In this document: positions 17,590 to 31,302 of the stretch, piece by piece
Numbering within the stretch: the stretch's first letter is position 1
Layout of the letters: each line of letters starts with the position of its first letter
Assembly (NCBI GenBank): GCA_008330645.1
Contig: VLTN01000031.1
Span: 310,001-374,000 of the forward strand
From: Cafeteria roenbergensis
Taxonomy: Eukaryota > Sar > Bigyra > Bicosoecida > Cafeteriaceae
Reading direction: 5' to 3'
DNA length: 64,000 nucleotides
Program-made: the position numbers and the translations under genes
Notes under the pieces: generated by a model
What the model saw: the letters and a program-made list of their open reading frames with translations, nothing else
Database searches by the model: none
What the model was told of the DNA's origin: nothing

Positions 17590-18961
17590 TCACTCGGCTT
17601 CGGTGCTCTTGACATGCTCGTCGTCCGTGGTGGAATACACGGCCCCGGTCATGCTGAGGTCTTCGATCGCCTTGCGAACCGTCTCCTCGGTGACCCCGCG
17701 GGACTGCACCTGCCTGGCGAGGTCGCCGATTGCCATGCCCTGGTCGTCAGTGCACTTGGCCAAGATGGTCTTGAGATGCTCGTGCAGGTCGAACTCGCTC
17801 ATGCCGCCGCCTCCGCCGACGCCGCTGCCGCTGCTGCTGCCCGCAGCACCGCCGCCACCAAGCACCGGCTTGACGTCCAATCCCGCCCCGAAGGAGCTGG
17901 CGCCGGACCCCATGCCGAAGCCGGACGAGGAGGCTTGCATCGAGCCCATCCCAAACCCGGTGACGGCAGCGGCCCCAGCACCGGCCCCAGCGCCGGCGCC
18001 GGCGCCCTCGGGGTTGGACCCCCCCTTGGAGTACGGGATCCGGCGGGTGCGGTCGACGTGGACATGGATAGCCTCGACGAAGTGAAGCGTGATCTCGTTG
18101 GGGTCAGCGAGCGGCTTGATTGTAGAGCCGTTGAGGATCATTCGGCCGTTGCTGGTCTTGACAGCCGCAGACACGGAGACGAAGGTGCCCTCCCTGCGGG
18201 GGCGGGGCGCGGCGGGGCGGGGCGGGGGGGCGTTGCGCGGGGGGGCTGCGCGAGGCAGCGGTCTGGAGCCGTCAGGGGAGCGCTGGCCGGGGGGAGGGGG
18301 GGGGGCAGCACCAGCTCGAGAGAGCGGCTCACGTGACAGCGGCGTCCATATCGGCCTTGCGGGCTCCGTCGGTGGTGCCGTCCGCGGCTTGGGGGTACCA
18401 GTACTTGATCCTGACGCGGCCGGTGCCGTCCTCGATCTGCAGACTCAGCGCCGAGTCGGACGGGTCAGCCTCCACGACGCGGCCTACCAGCTTGATGTCC
18501 TTGAGCTCGGTGCCGTCGAGCAGCACGCGGCCCTCCACGTCGGAGATGGTCGCGGTCTGGTACTGGCGAATGGTGGCGGGCGTGAGGGTGAGCTCGTCGT
18601 ACCCCTGCGTCAAGCGAGAGCGAAGCCAGGCAGATCCGGGCAGCATCGCGAGCGTGGCGGGATCAACACGGCGCAGCCGCTTCAGCAGGCAATGCCGGGC
18701 GGGGCCTGGTCGGGCACCGCGCGGCCGCAAGCGCCACTCGCCACATCCCTGGGCGGTCGCTGCGCCGGCCCGACGGGTCCCGCGCGCCTGGCCCGTGCGG
18801 GAACGAGAGGGCGCGCTTTGCGTCCACATCTGACGGACCAGCGCGGGCGCGCACCGGCGGGATCTCACTCCCTGCTTGGTGGGCGTGGCGCCCATGCCCT
18901 GGGACATGCCCATGCCGCCCTCGCTGCCGAAGCCGCCCATCGTCGCGCTACCGCCCATCAT
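17590..18961 (-). CDS. RPA2: Replication protein A 32 kDa subunit
   Basis: Second subunit of the single-stranded-DNA-binding RPA trimer used in replication, repair and checkpoint signalling. Coding exons: 18869-18961, 18333-18604, 17590-18193; both introns start GTGAG and end CGCAG. The product is 322 residues. The Gly/Ser/Met-rich N-terminus (MMGGSATMGGFGSEGG) corresponds to the phosphorylated N-tail of RPA2. The OB fold runs from LTPATIRQYQTATI through VRIKYWYP and TFVSVSAAVKTSNG to the helix ending VEAIHVHVD. After a Gly-rich linker the winged helix starts near FDLHEHLKTIL and ends SMTGAVYSTTDDEHVKSTEAE, closely matching the human HIYSTVDDDHFKSTDAE end. The tandem ATG start immediately follows a CGCAG acceptor, so there is probably an intron in the 5' UTR. 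Confidence 0.93.
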
Positions 18962-19160
18962 CTGCGGGGCGCACAAACGCGGGAGGACGCGAACCAGACA
19001 CGCTTCGCGGGCGGCCACTCGCGGGGGAGCTCCGCGCTCTGAGAGTTGGGCGCCCTTGCGTGCGCGCGAGCACATTTCAAACCGGCAGCGCCCTCAAGGC
19101 GCGGGCCTGCCAGGCGGCACCGCCCGCGGCCCCCGCCCCCGGGTCCCTGGCGAGGCTCAC
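18962..19160 (-). other. Probable 5' UTR intron of RPA2
   Basis: On the minus strand a donor GTGAGC at 19160 is preceded by CCAAG, and a CGCAG acceptor ends exactly at the ATGATG of RPA2. The 199-nt length fits other introns here. The upstream frame has no ATG that could be joined in frame, so the first exon is best read as untranslated. Confidence 0.6.
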
Positions 19161-19543
19161 CTTGGAAGGTCCTGAGGCTGGCTCGGGCCAGTCGGAGGGG
19201 AGGAAGTGGCGCCCTGGCCGGCGCCGCGCAAGGCACACTGCATCGCTGCCGCAAACTCCCAAGCCGGGCGGCAGAGCCGCATAGTTGGGGGGCAGAGTCA
19301 CGCAGCCACGGGCAAGAAAACTACCGGCGCAAGAGCGCCCCCTGCCGGCCGTGACGGGAGCTGACGGGCCGCCCCCCGCCCGGCACACCCGGGAGAGCGA
19401 CGCCCGAAGGCCTGCGCCCGGCGAGGGCTGCTGGGAAGCCGCGGCCTCCAGCTGCCTGCGGTCTGGGGCAAGGGGCTCGGGCGTGTTCTCGGTCGCTTGT
19501 GACCCAAGGCTTGGCGGACGCTGCTGGGCTGCGCGCGGGGACC
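18962..19543. promoter_or_regulatory. Divergent promoter region RPA2/SNF1
   Basis: A 582-bp spacer between divergent start codons. Part of it is the probable RPA2 leader intron (18962-19160). The remainder holds an exact GGCAGAGCC at 19270-19278 and a variant GGCAGAGTC at 19291-19299. Promoter function is inferred from position. Confidence 0.5.
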
Positions 19544-22874
<3,331 letters not shown>

Positions 22875-23659
22875 GATGCACCCCCCCCCCTCCCCGTGCG
22901 GCGGGGCGGCGGAGCGAGATATGTCATGTGTATGACCAAACGGATACCCGCGCTTCCATGCTGGCAGCGGAGCCGAGAGGGTGGCCCGGGCTCCGGTTGC
23001 TGGAGCGGGCGCAGCGCATCCGCCCCAAGGGCGCGGGTGAGTCCACGACGCGGAGGGGATGCGCCCTAGTCTGCTCGCCGAAACGCACGTGGTGTTGCGG
23101 GGGGTGCATGCGGCGTGGCGCCTCCCAGTCGCGGGGCTCGGCCTGGAGACACGGGGCGGTGGCGCCCCAGGCGAGCAAGCCAAGGCCCCGCGGGTGGGGA
23201 GGGCGAGGGGGGGCCTGTGCAACTCTTACTTGTGCCGACGCAGGGCTCTCCCGAAGCAGCGCCTCCAGCTATTCACCGACAGGTCCTTGTGGCTGTGTGC
23301 GTGCGCCGTCGTGCCGTGGCGGAGCCGACAGCCCGCCAGCCTGACGAGCCCAAGCACTCGGCCAGCCTGTCCGTGGCGGGCAGGCCCGATTGCGCGGCGG
23401 CTTCTCGCGGCGGCTGTGTGTTTGTGTGTGAGTGTGTGTGTGTGAGCGCTCCGCGGCGATTGTTTGTCCGGACAGTAAGAACTCTCGGGCTGGGGACTGC
23501 GCGAGTGTGGCTCACGGGGAGTTTGCTTGGCCTGGCAAACGTGAAGTGCATGCAACGGAGCTTCGCCGAAACACGAGCGGACCAGCACTATAGAAAGCGA
23601 CGGCGGGCATTCGCGCTCACAGGCATGCTCGATACTGGCCGCGTGACGCTGCGCGCTGA
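22875..23659. other. Convergent spacer SNF1/BIG
   Basis: A 785-bp spacer between converging stop codons. It begins with a cytosine-rich stretch, is GC-rich to about 23250 and then less so, and holds the TG repeat at 23415-23444. I find no gene or RNA signature in it. Confidence 0.5.
23415..23444. repeat. TG microsatellite
   Basis: An imperfect (TG)n tract of about 30 nt lies in the convergent spacer between SNF1 and the BIG ARF-GEF gene. Confidence 0.85.
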
Positions 23660-26600
23660 TCAGGCTGAGTCCTCCGCCTCGGCCGGCTGCAGGCACGCAG
23701 CGTGCTGGGGCACGGTTTCGCGCAAAATGTGAGCTACGGCCTCGCGCGCGTCGCGCGACCCGTGGGCCACGAGGTCGCACAGGAGCGGCCACAGCCAGCT
23801 GAGCTGGGGCCGGAGCACGTCCGGCTTGAGGCTGCCAGCGAGACCCAGCACTGCCACGACGATGGGAGCAAAGGCCTCGCCTTCGCGCTCGAGTTTGCGG
23901 TCAGTGGCCTCTGACGCCGAGGAGCGGTGCGTGGCCCCCACGATGCTGCCGTGCTTGGCCGTGGCAGCGGCGTGCTCACGCGCCATGCGGGCGGAGCGCC
24001 ACACCACGCCCTGCGCCAGGGCACGAAGGCGGGCGAGGCCCTCCTTGCGCGCGATGGCCGGCTCGATTCCCAGCAGGGGCGCGCGTGGCTCGGCCGCGTC
24101 GGCCCCTCCGTCCGCCTTCGACTCGGGCTTGGCCGCTGCCGCGGGCTCGACGCAGTCCGCCACCTCGAGAAGCGTGCGGACCAGGCCCACCAGGCAGTTC
24201 GAGGCCGTGGTCTCCTGGCGGAGCAGCGACGGAAGCTTGTTCTGGCGGGCGAAGCGCATGAAACCGCTGCGCCACAGGGCCCTGCGGAGGGGCCTGTCGG
24301 CGTTGAAGTTGCGCGCAAACGCCGCCGCTGCCTCCAGCTCGTCGAGAAGCTCGGAGACGAGGTGAGCACCGAGCGGGCGCAGGGTGCCGCGGGCGGCCAT
24401 GGCGGACACGGTCTGGATGAGCTCCACCTGGACGACGCACTGCGTGACGACGCGGACGCTGTTGAAGGGGAGGGGGCGAGGGGCGCCGTCGTCGACGGGG
24501 GCTGCTTGGGCAGCCGCGGTCAAGGCGCTGTCGTCCCGGAGGGGCCGGAGCTGCTCCCCCACCGGCGACGCGACGATCTCGCCGATGACGCAGACGCCGT
24601 CAGGAGCGTAGAGCGTCCCGCCGCCGAAGCTGAGAAGCCATGTGCCGTCGGCACGCACGGAGCGGAAGGCCGCGCGGCCGTATCGGGTGAGGACGCTGGC
24701 GCCCACGGGGGGGGGCACCTTTGCAGGCAGCGTGGGCTGCTGGGGCGCTGCGGCGCCGCCGCCTGCGCCTGCGCCAGTGGCGGAGGCGGCCTCGTGGTCG
24801 TCGGCCTCGTCGTCAGAAAAGGCGGCCGGCCCGCCGAGGAGGAACTCCCGGCAGTCGACGAGCGAGCGGGGCCGGGACGCCTCGAAGAGCCGGCGGAGGC
24901 TTGCGACGACGAGGGCCCAGGGGGCGGGGCCGAAGCGCGGAGCCGCCTCCTCGAGGAGAACGCGGAAGCAGGCCACGCCGATGCGGGCCAGGCCCTCGAT
25001 CTCCTGGTCGGCGCAAGCCTCGAGAAGCGAGAGAAGGTTTGGAAGGAGCGGCTCCAGGCGGCGGAAGGCGTGCGCGTGCAGGCGCACGAGCGCGGTGAGG
25101 GCGGGCATGCAGGTGGTCTTGAGCCAGCTGTGGTCGAGGGAGGCTCCGGCCTGCTGCTGGACGGCTGAAAAGGCCGCCGAATCGGGGTTTGCCGCCGCTG
25201 CGGCGTAGGCTGCAGCGGCGCCGGCGCCCACGCCCAGGGCGTCGGCGCCCCCGGAGCCGTCGCCCATAACCGCAACGCCCACCTTGGGGCCTCTGGCGCC
25301 CCCGCCGGCCGCGCTGGCCGCCGCCTGGGCCACGCTCTGCGGGCGGGCGCGCGAGCCGGAGGCGGCTGAGCGATGGGCCGGCGACCCAGCTCCGGCGGCG
25401 TCGGCGCCCGCAGCCGTGCCGCCCGCCCGCGACGACGCGTGCCTGACGTCGTCGAAGATGGGGAGGAGAACGCCGGAGTGAACAAGGTCCCAGAAGGCGC
25501 CGTCGAAGGCCGGGCCGAAGCGGCGCAGGAGGGCAAAGAGGGCGTCCAGAGCGCGCGTGCGGACGTGAAGGCGGGGGTCGGCCACGGTGCGCATGAGGCC
25601 GGTGAGGAGGGGCCACCAGGCGGAGGTGTGTGCGGGGCTGTCCGTGAACCGGCGGGCGACTCCCGTGGCTGCGGTGGACGGGGCGGCCGCCGCGTCCTCG
25701 GAGCCCTCTGACCCGGTGCCGGGAGCCGCTGGCGGCGTGGCGGCCTTGGAGGGCGCCGCGGCAGCCGAGGCCGCGGCGTCCGCCGCGGCTGCGGCCGCCA
25801 GGCTGGCGGCGGCCTTGCGATCGAGCTCCGCCTCGCGCGAGATATCAACCAGCAGCTTCGAGTCGAGAATCGCCCCGGGGAGGACGGGGACACCGACCCA
25901 GGCGCGCTGCATGAGGGCCCGGGCGGCCTCCTCCTCCCGCTCCTCCTCCTCCTCGTCCTGCGCCGTGGGGGGGGCGCCGTCGGACGGCGCGCTCGCCAAC
26001 GCGGCGGTTTCGCCGGTGGCAGTGGCCACAGCCTCCGCCACCGCGGCGTCCAACCCGTCCCCCGTGGGGATGAGACCGCGGGCCAACATGGCGCCGACGT
26101 GGACGAGGTGGTCTACGGCGCGGACGCTGATCTCCTGTGAGGCTTCGGTGTTGGCGGCAAAGGCGACGAGGCAGTGGACGAGCTCGCCCAGGGCGCCGGC
26201 GCGCGCCACGTCCTGGCAGTGAAGGCGGACGACCCAGTCGACCGTCGCGAAGGCCAGCTTGACGAGGGAGAGGGATGCGCCTTGGCGGTGCGGGGTCGTG
26301 TCCCTGGCGGCGGAGGCGTGCACGGAGAAGATGGTGGCCCAGCCGGAGCGGAGGCGGCGGTGCTTGGAGCGAACGAGGAGCAGGAACACGCGCAGAATGA
26401 GCTCCCTGATCTCCGGCGCGACGCGGGGCTGGGCGTCCATGATGGCGGCGAAGGGGGCGAGGAACATGCGCTGGAAGTGGAAGGCGCCGAGCTCTCGCTT
26501 GGTGAGGAACTTGAGAGACAGCTGCTTGAGGGAGTCGATCGCAAACATGGCCAGCGCCGTGTTGGAGTGGCACCCGACCAGGGTGAAGAACTGTGACAGG

Positions 26601-29600
26601 GTCGACCACACCGCCGACCACGTCACCCGCGACCTGACCTCCAGGTTGAAGTCCGCGCACTCGACCACCTTTTGCAGTGAAAAGACGCGGGGGGAGCTGG
26701 GCCCCACGCCCACGCGGCCCGCTGCCGCCGTCGCGGGGCCGGACCCGCCGCCGAGCCCCGACGCCATGCCGGACCCCGTCGCTGCCAGGCGCAGCTCCGC
26801 GATGGACACGGCGCAGAGTCCGTTGACAAAGTCTACGATGGCGTCGGAGGAAAGCTGCGCCGACATGGCGTACACGCGCTCGATCCTTCCTTCGGCGATG
26901 GAGCTCTGCACCATGGCGGCATTGCGGCGCTCCGCGGTGGCCAGCTCTGCCGCCTGGCTGGCAGTCATGCGGGGATGCGGTTGGCCGTAGCCGTCGCCGA
27001 TGCCGTGGGAGGCGCCGCGCCGCCCGCCGGGCGCTGGCCGTGAGGAGTGGTCCGGGAAGAACGCCGCGTCCTCTCTGGCTCCCTTGGCCTCCACGTGCAG
27101 GCGCGCGAGCACGGAGAGGCAGTGGAGGACGGTGGGCCACGCGGTGCCGAGCGTCTCGCCATCCTCCACTGCCATGTCAACGACGGCTCTGCAGGCCAGG
27201 ACGTTCTTGGGGCTCATGGCCCCCTGGACGCCCAGGGCCGTGAACTTGGCAAGGGCGCTGACCACGGCGTCCCGCTCTGTGGCGAGGCCGAGGCGGCCGG
27301 CAGCAGACACGAAGTGGCGGATTCCGTGGAGACACGCGCCCACCACTCGCCCGTCGTCGGACCGCTCGAGCAGCACCGACACGGCGGCCGTGAAGGGCCC
27401 CCAGAGGGTGGAGAGCATGGGGCCAAGGATCTCCCCCAGCCCGTGGGACCACTGGCGAAACTCGTTCACCGACGCGTCGCCGAGCACGGCAACGGCCGCC
27501 TCCTCGGCTTCCTTGTTGCCCCCCGGGGTGGACCCGGCGCCCGAGGCGGCCCCGCCGGACCCAGCCGGCGACGCCGCCGTCGCCGCCGCCGCCGCCGCGG
27601 CCGCCGCGCCGTCAGACGAGTCACCGGCAGCCGCAGCCGCCGCCGCCGCGCCCCCCATCCGCATGCGGCGCCGCTGGAGGCTGAGGGCGGTGCGCTGCAG
27701 GATGTCCCGGCGCTCCTTCTGCTGGGCGGCCTCCCACGCCTTGGCAGAGCCGGCAGCGGCCTTGGCGGAGAGTTTGGCCTTGGCGTCCTCGATCTCCTTG
27801 AGCGAGATGGGGTTCGCCTTGATCTTGTCGTAGATGCGCTCGAGGAACTCTCTGGGAAAGTCCTTGCCGTCGAGGACGCCGCGGTTGTTGCGGATGAATC
27901 CCTCCTTGGTCATGCGGCGCTCGGGGGCGATGTTCGGGTTGTGGAGGTCCGTGGTGAGCATGATAACGGAGTAGGCGAGGATGAAGGCCGAGTCTGCGTT
28001 GGGGAAGGCCGAGTTGACGTTCTGCTTGCAGTACTGCTCGGCGAACTTCTCCATCATCCGGTCGATCTTCTGCGCCTCTCCGGGGAGCCTGAAGCCGGCC
28101 AGGAAGGCCCGGATGCCCTCGTCGAAGGGCAGTCCCGAGAAGTCGATCTGGTCGACATAGGCGTGCATGACTGCGATGTTCAGGTCCTTCTCGCCGCCCA
28201 TGAACTCCCCCATCGCGGTCTTGTCCAGGACGTCGCCCAGCTGGTGGAAGCACCGAGCGATGCTCTCCGGGGAGCCGTCGGTCCGGCCCATCTCCTGCAA
28301 GAAGGCGATGCCTAGCTTCGGCTTCATTCGGAACTTGATGGCAGCCCGCTGGAGGAGGGCTCGCTCCTTGCGAGACTCCTCGAACCGGCCGGCCAGCGAG
28401 GCTCTGCCGGCCCGCGAAGTGGCAGCGTCGCTCTCCGCGTCGGAGTCGCCGTCTGCAAAGGACTCCGGGTCAGCGGCGGCGGCGGCAGCCGCGGCGGCGG
28501 CAGCGTCCTCTGCCTCGTCGTCCTCCACCACCGCGGTGCTAGTCACGCCTGACTTCCCAGCCGCCGCCTCGACGGCCGCCGCGGCCGCCTCGGCCTCCGC
28601 CGCGGCACTGGAGGGCATGCCCAGCGTCTCGTCCACCGCCCCGCGCACCGTGTGCACCATGGCCAGGAGGGCGGTGAGCGCCTGGTGCTGCACGGCCGCG
28701 GCCTCCTCGGCGGTGCGCTGCGTGGCGTTGAACGAGGCCGACGCGCGGCCCTGCGCGATGGCCGCGAGGGTGTTGGCCACCTTCTCGACCAGGTCCTGCC
28801 GCCCATCGACGCAGTCGAAGTTTGCAAAGAGCTCAATGAAGGCCGTGCCGTCGCGGGCCAGCGCCTCGATCACCTGCAGCAGCATCAGCCGCAGGTCAAA
28901 GGAGGACGTCGGGGAGTCCAGCAGAGCCAGGAACACCTCCTCCACGAACACCTCAATCTCCTCTGAGAGGTGGGGCCGGAACGACGCCGAGCGCACCAGC
29001 TGGAGGAAGATTCGCAGCCCCATCTGCACCACCTGCGGCTGCGGCGCCAGCAGGTTGCGCAAAAGGGCGTCGCTCAGCTGGGACTTGATCCCGCCCAGGA
29101 AGGCGCGCGAGGAGCGGAAGGCCTCCCCCGCGTTCTCGATGATGTCGGAGAGCAGCTGCAGGGACAGGATCTTTGATTCCACAAGGATGGCGGCGGCGGC
29201 GGGGCCGGAAGCGGCCTGCGCGTCGCCGGACTTGTAGCCCTGGTCGCTGATCGTGCAGAGTGCGCGGAACACGGCGAAGGCATCCCGGTGGTACTGTGAA
29301 GGGAACACGCTGCTCTCCGGAGCCGCGGCGGGTGCGGCGGCGGCGGCGGCGGCGGGTGCAGCGGCGGCGGGGGCGGCCGCGGCAGAGCCGGCATCCCCCT
29401 CCCCCTCCCCGTCACCGGCTGCTGCGGCAGAGGTGGCGTCCCCGTCGGCCGTGGCCCCGCTGCCGTCGGCGGGGTCGGCGCCTTCCGCTGACTCGGACTC
29501 GGCCTCGGCGCTGGCTGCGGCTCTGGCGGCCTCCGCCTCGGCGGCCGCCACCGCCTCCTCGTGGGTGCGCTTGGTGGCGGCGGCCGAGTCTTCTGGCGGG

Positions 29601-31062
29601 GGCAGAAGCGCGGCGTGTGGCGGGGGCGGGAGACCGGCCGTCTTGCGCTGTTCCCACACCTCCATCCGCTGGAAAACGATGCCGATGAGCTGGTGGAGGG
29701 TGCCGGAGGCGGTGCGTTTGTTGTCCGCAGCCTTGGACTGCGGGCAGGGGGCGGTGGGGCGCGGGCGGGTGAATGCAGGCGGGTGAATGCAGGCGGGCGC
29801 GGGAGCGGGAAGCGTTTGGGGGGGAGGGCGCAACGGGCCAGAAGGCATGGCAAGAGGGGAGGAGGCCGCGGTCGAGCCAGCGAGGGCGAGAGGGGGGGCT
29901 ACGGGCGGCGCTGGCTACGAGGCCCTGGGTTGGAGGCGTCGCTTGGCGCAGCCTCACCTCGAGGAAAATCTGAAAGATGGAGCCCACGGCGGTCAGCAGC
30001 GTGTCCCCCCGCACGTGGCAGGTGTTGGACGACACCGCGGTGAGCAGCGCCTTGATGACCTGCAGCTGCACGCCGGCGTACGGGAAGGATCTGCTGGCGG
30101 CGATGACGTCGATCACTTCGTCGATGAGCAGGCGCCTGCCGCCCGCCCCGTCCAGGTGAGACGAGCCCTTGAGGTATCCCCATGCTGCGGGTCGGAGCGT
30201 CGCGGCGCGGCTCGGCATGGATGTGGCTCGCAGGGAGGCGGCGGGCGCGATAGCAATCGCTTTGGCGCGGAGACCGCACCACGGTGCCGGACCGGCGCCC
30301 GCCTCGCCACCCAAGAACGGGCCTATCCTCACCGATGAGCTTCTGCATTGCGTCGAGCGCCATGGTTCGTATCTTGGCGCTTGAGTGCTGCGCCGCCAGC
30401 TGGAACGGCCGGAAATAGCGGTCGGCATCGTCGTCGTCGCTGCGAGGGGCAGGGCGATCATTGCAAAGCGCGGGGCCGTGCGGCGGTTGAGCCGGATAGC
30501 CGCAACACCTGCACTTGCTGTCGGCTCTTGGGCTCCGGGCACGCCTCTTGCGGGCCTTGCAAGCCGGCTGGAGCAGCTCGCAAGCAGCCGCTGTCGCTGG
30601 CTCACCGAATGCCCTCGGCCCGCCGCTCGTTGAGCGTCTCTGCGAGGAACAGCACCACGTGAAAACAGACGGCACGACAACAACTCTGAGGTGCGGCGCT
30701 GCGCAGGCGCGCCGCTCGTGGCGCTCCGGAGGGGGCGACCAGGAAGCCTGCCGAGAGTGCCAGCGGCCGCGAGCCCGCTCGTTCCTGCTCGCCCCTCTCG
30801 GGCGCGACGCCCGCTCGCAGGCCGCGGACACCGCTGCGCCAGCAGGCGTGCTCGAGTGCATCACGCAAGGGCGCCGCCCCGGGAGCCCAGCAGCGCCCCC
30901 GGAACGGCGCGTCAGGCCAGCGCCTTGGTTGAAGCGCCACCGCATGCTTTCGCGCGAGGCAGCCTCACTGAGCGCCTCTTCGCAGGCCGTGCGCAGCTCC
31001 GCGTCGCGGCGAGGCGCCTCGCGCAACACGCGCGAGAGGCTGTCCTCGATCAGGGGCTCCAT
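23660..31062 (-). CDS. BIG: BIG-family Sec7 ARF guanine nucleotide exchange factor
   Basis: Large ARF-GEF (about 2,177 residues) of the BIG/Sec7 type, which loads GTP on ARF at the trans-Golgi network and starts coat assembly. Exons: 30941-31062, 30333-30439, 29958-30184, 23660-29737. The DCB domain is rebuilt by splicing: [27 protein letters not shown] (compare QKLIAYGHLTG), [16 protein letters not shown], then [20 protein letters not shown]. The Sec7 domain runs about 615-805, from [15 protein letters not shown]; the catalytic glutamate lies in FRLPGEAQ near 704, followed by [17 protein letters not shown] repeats fill the remainder. Three introns end CGCAG, but the first donor must be GTGGCG, since a better GTGAGG at 30968 breaks the frame. 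It shares a 240-bp divergent promoter with TAPT1. Confidence 0.9.
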
Positions 31063-31302
31063 CCCCCAGTCCCGCCCAGGTGGCCGAATCGGGCAGGTGG
31101 CGACTGCGGATCTGCTCAGGCAACTCGCTCGGACTCGGGCGCCAATGCCGCGCCCCCCAAATAGGCGTGCAGAGTCAGCGAATTCCGCACGGGATGCACT
31201 CCCCGAATTGCGTGGCAGCGCGCAAACATTGCCAGCGCCCTGCGGCCGCAGCGGAGGAACGCCACAGGGGCGCCTGAGGCATTGCGCCGCGCCGCAGGTG
31301 GC
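31063..31302. promoter_or_regulatory. Divergent promoter region BIG/TAPT1
   Basis: A 240-bp spacer between divergent start codons. It contains only a weak relative (GTGCAGAGTC near 31168) of the motif present in other divergent spacers. Promoter function is inferred from position. Confidence 0.45.

Noticed and set aside
30952-30968. GTGAGG as donor of BIG intron 1
   Set aside because: It gives the wrong phase for the DCB exon and would shift the frame.
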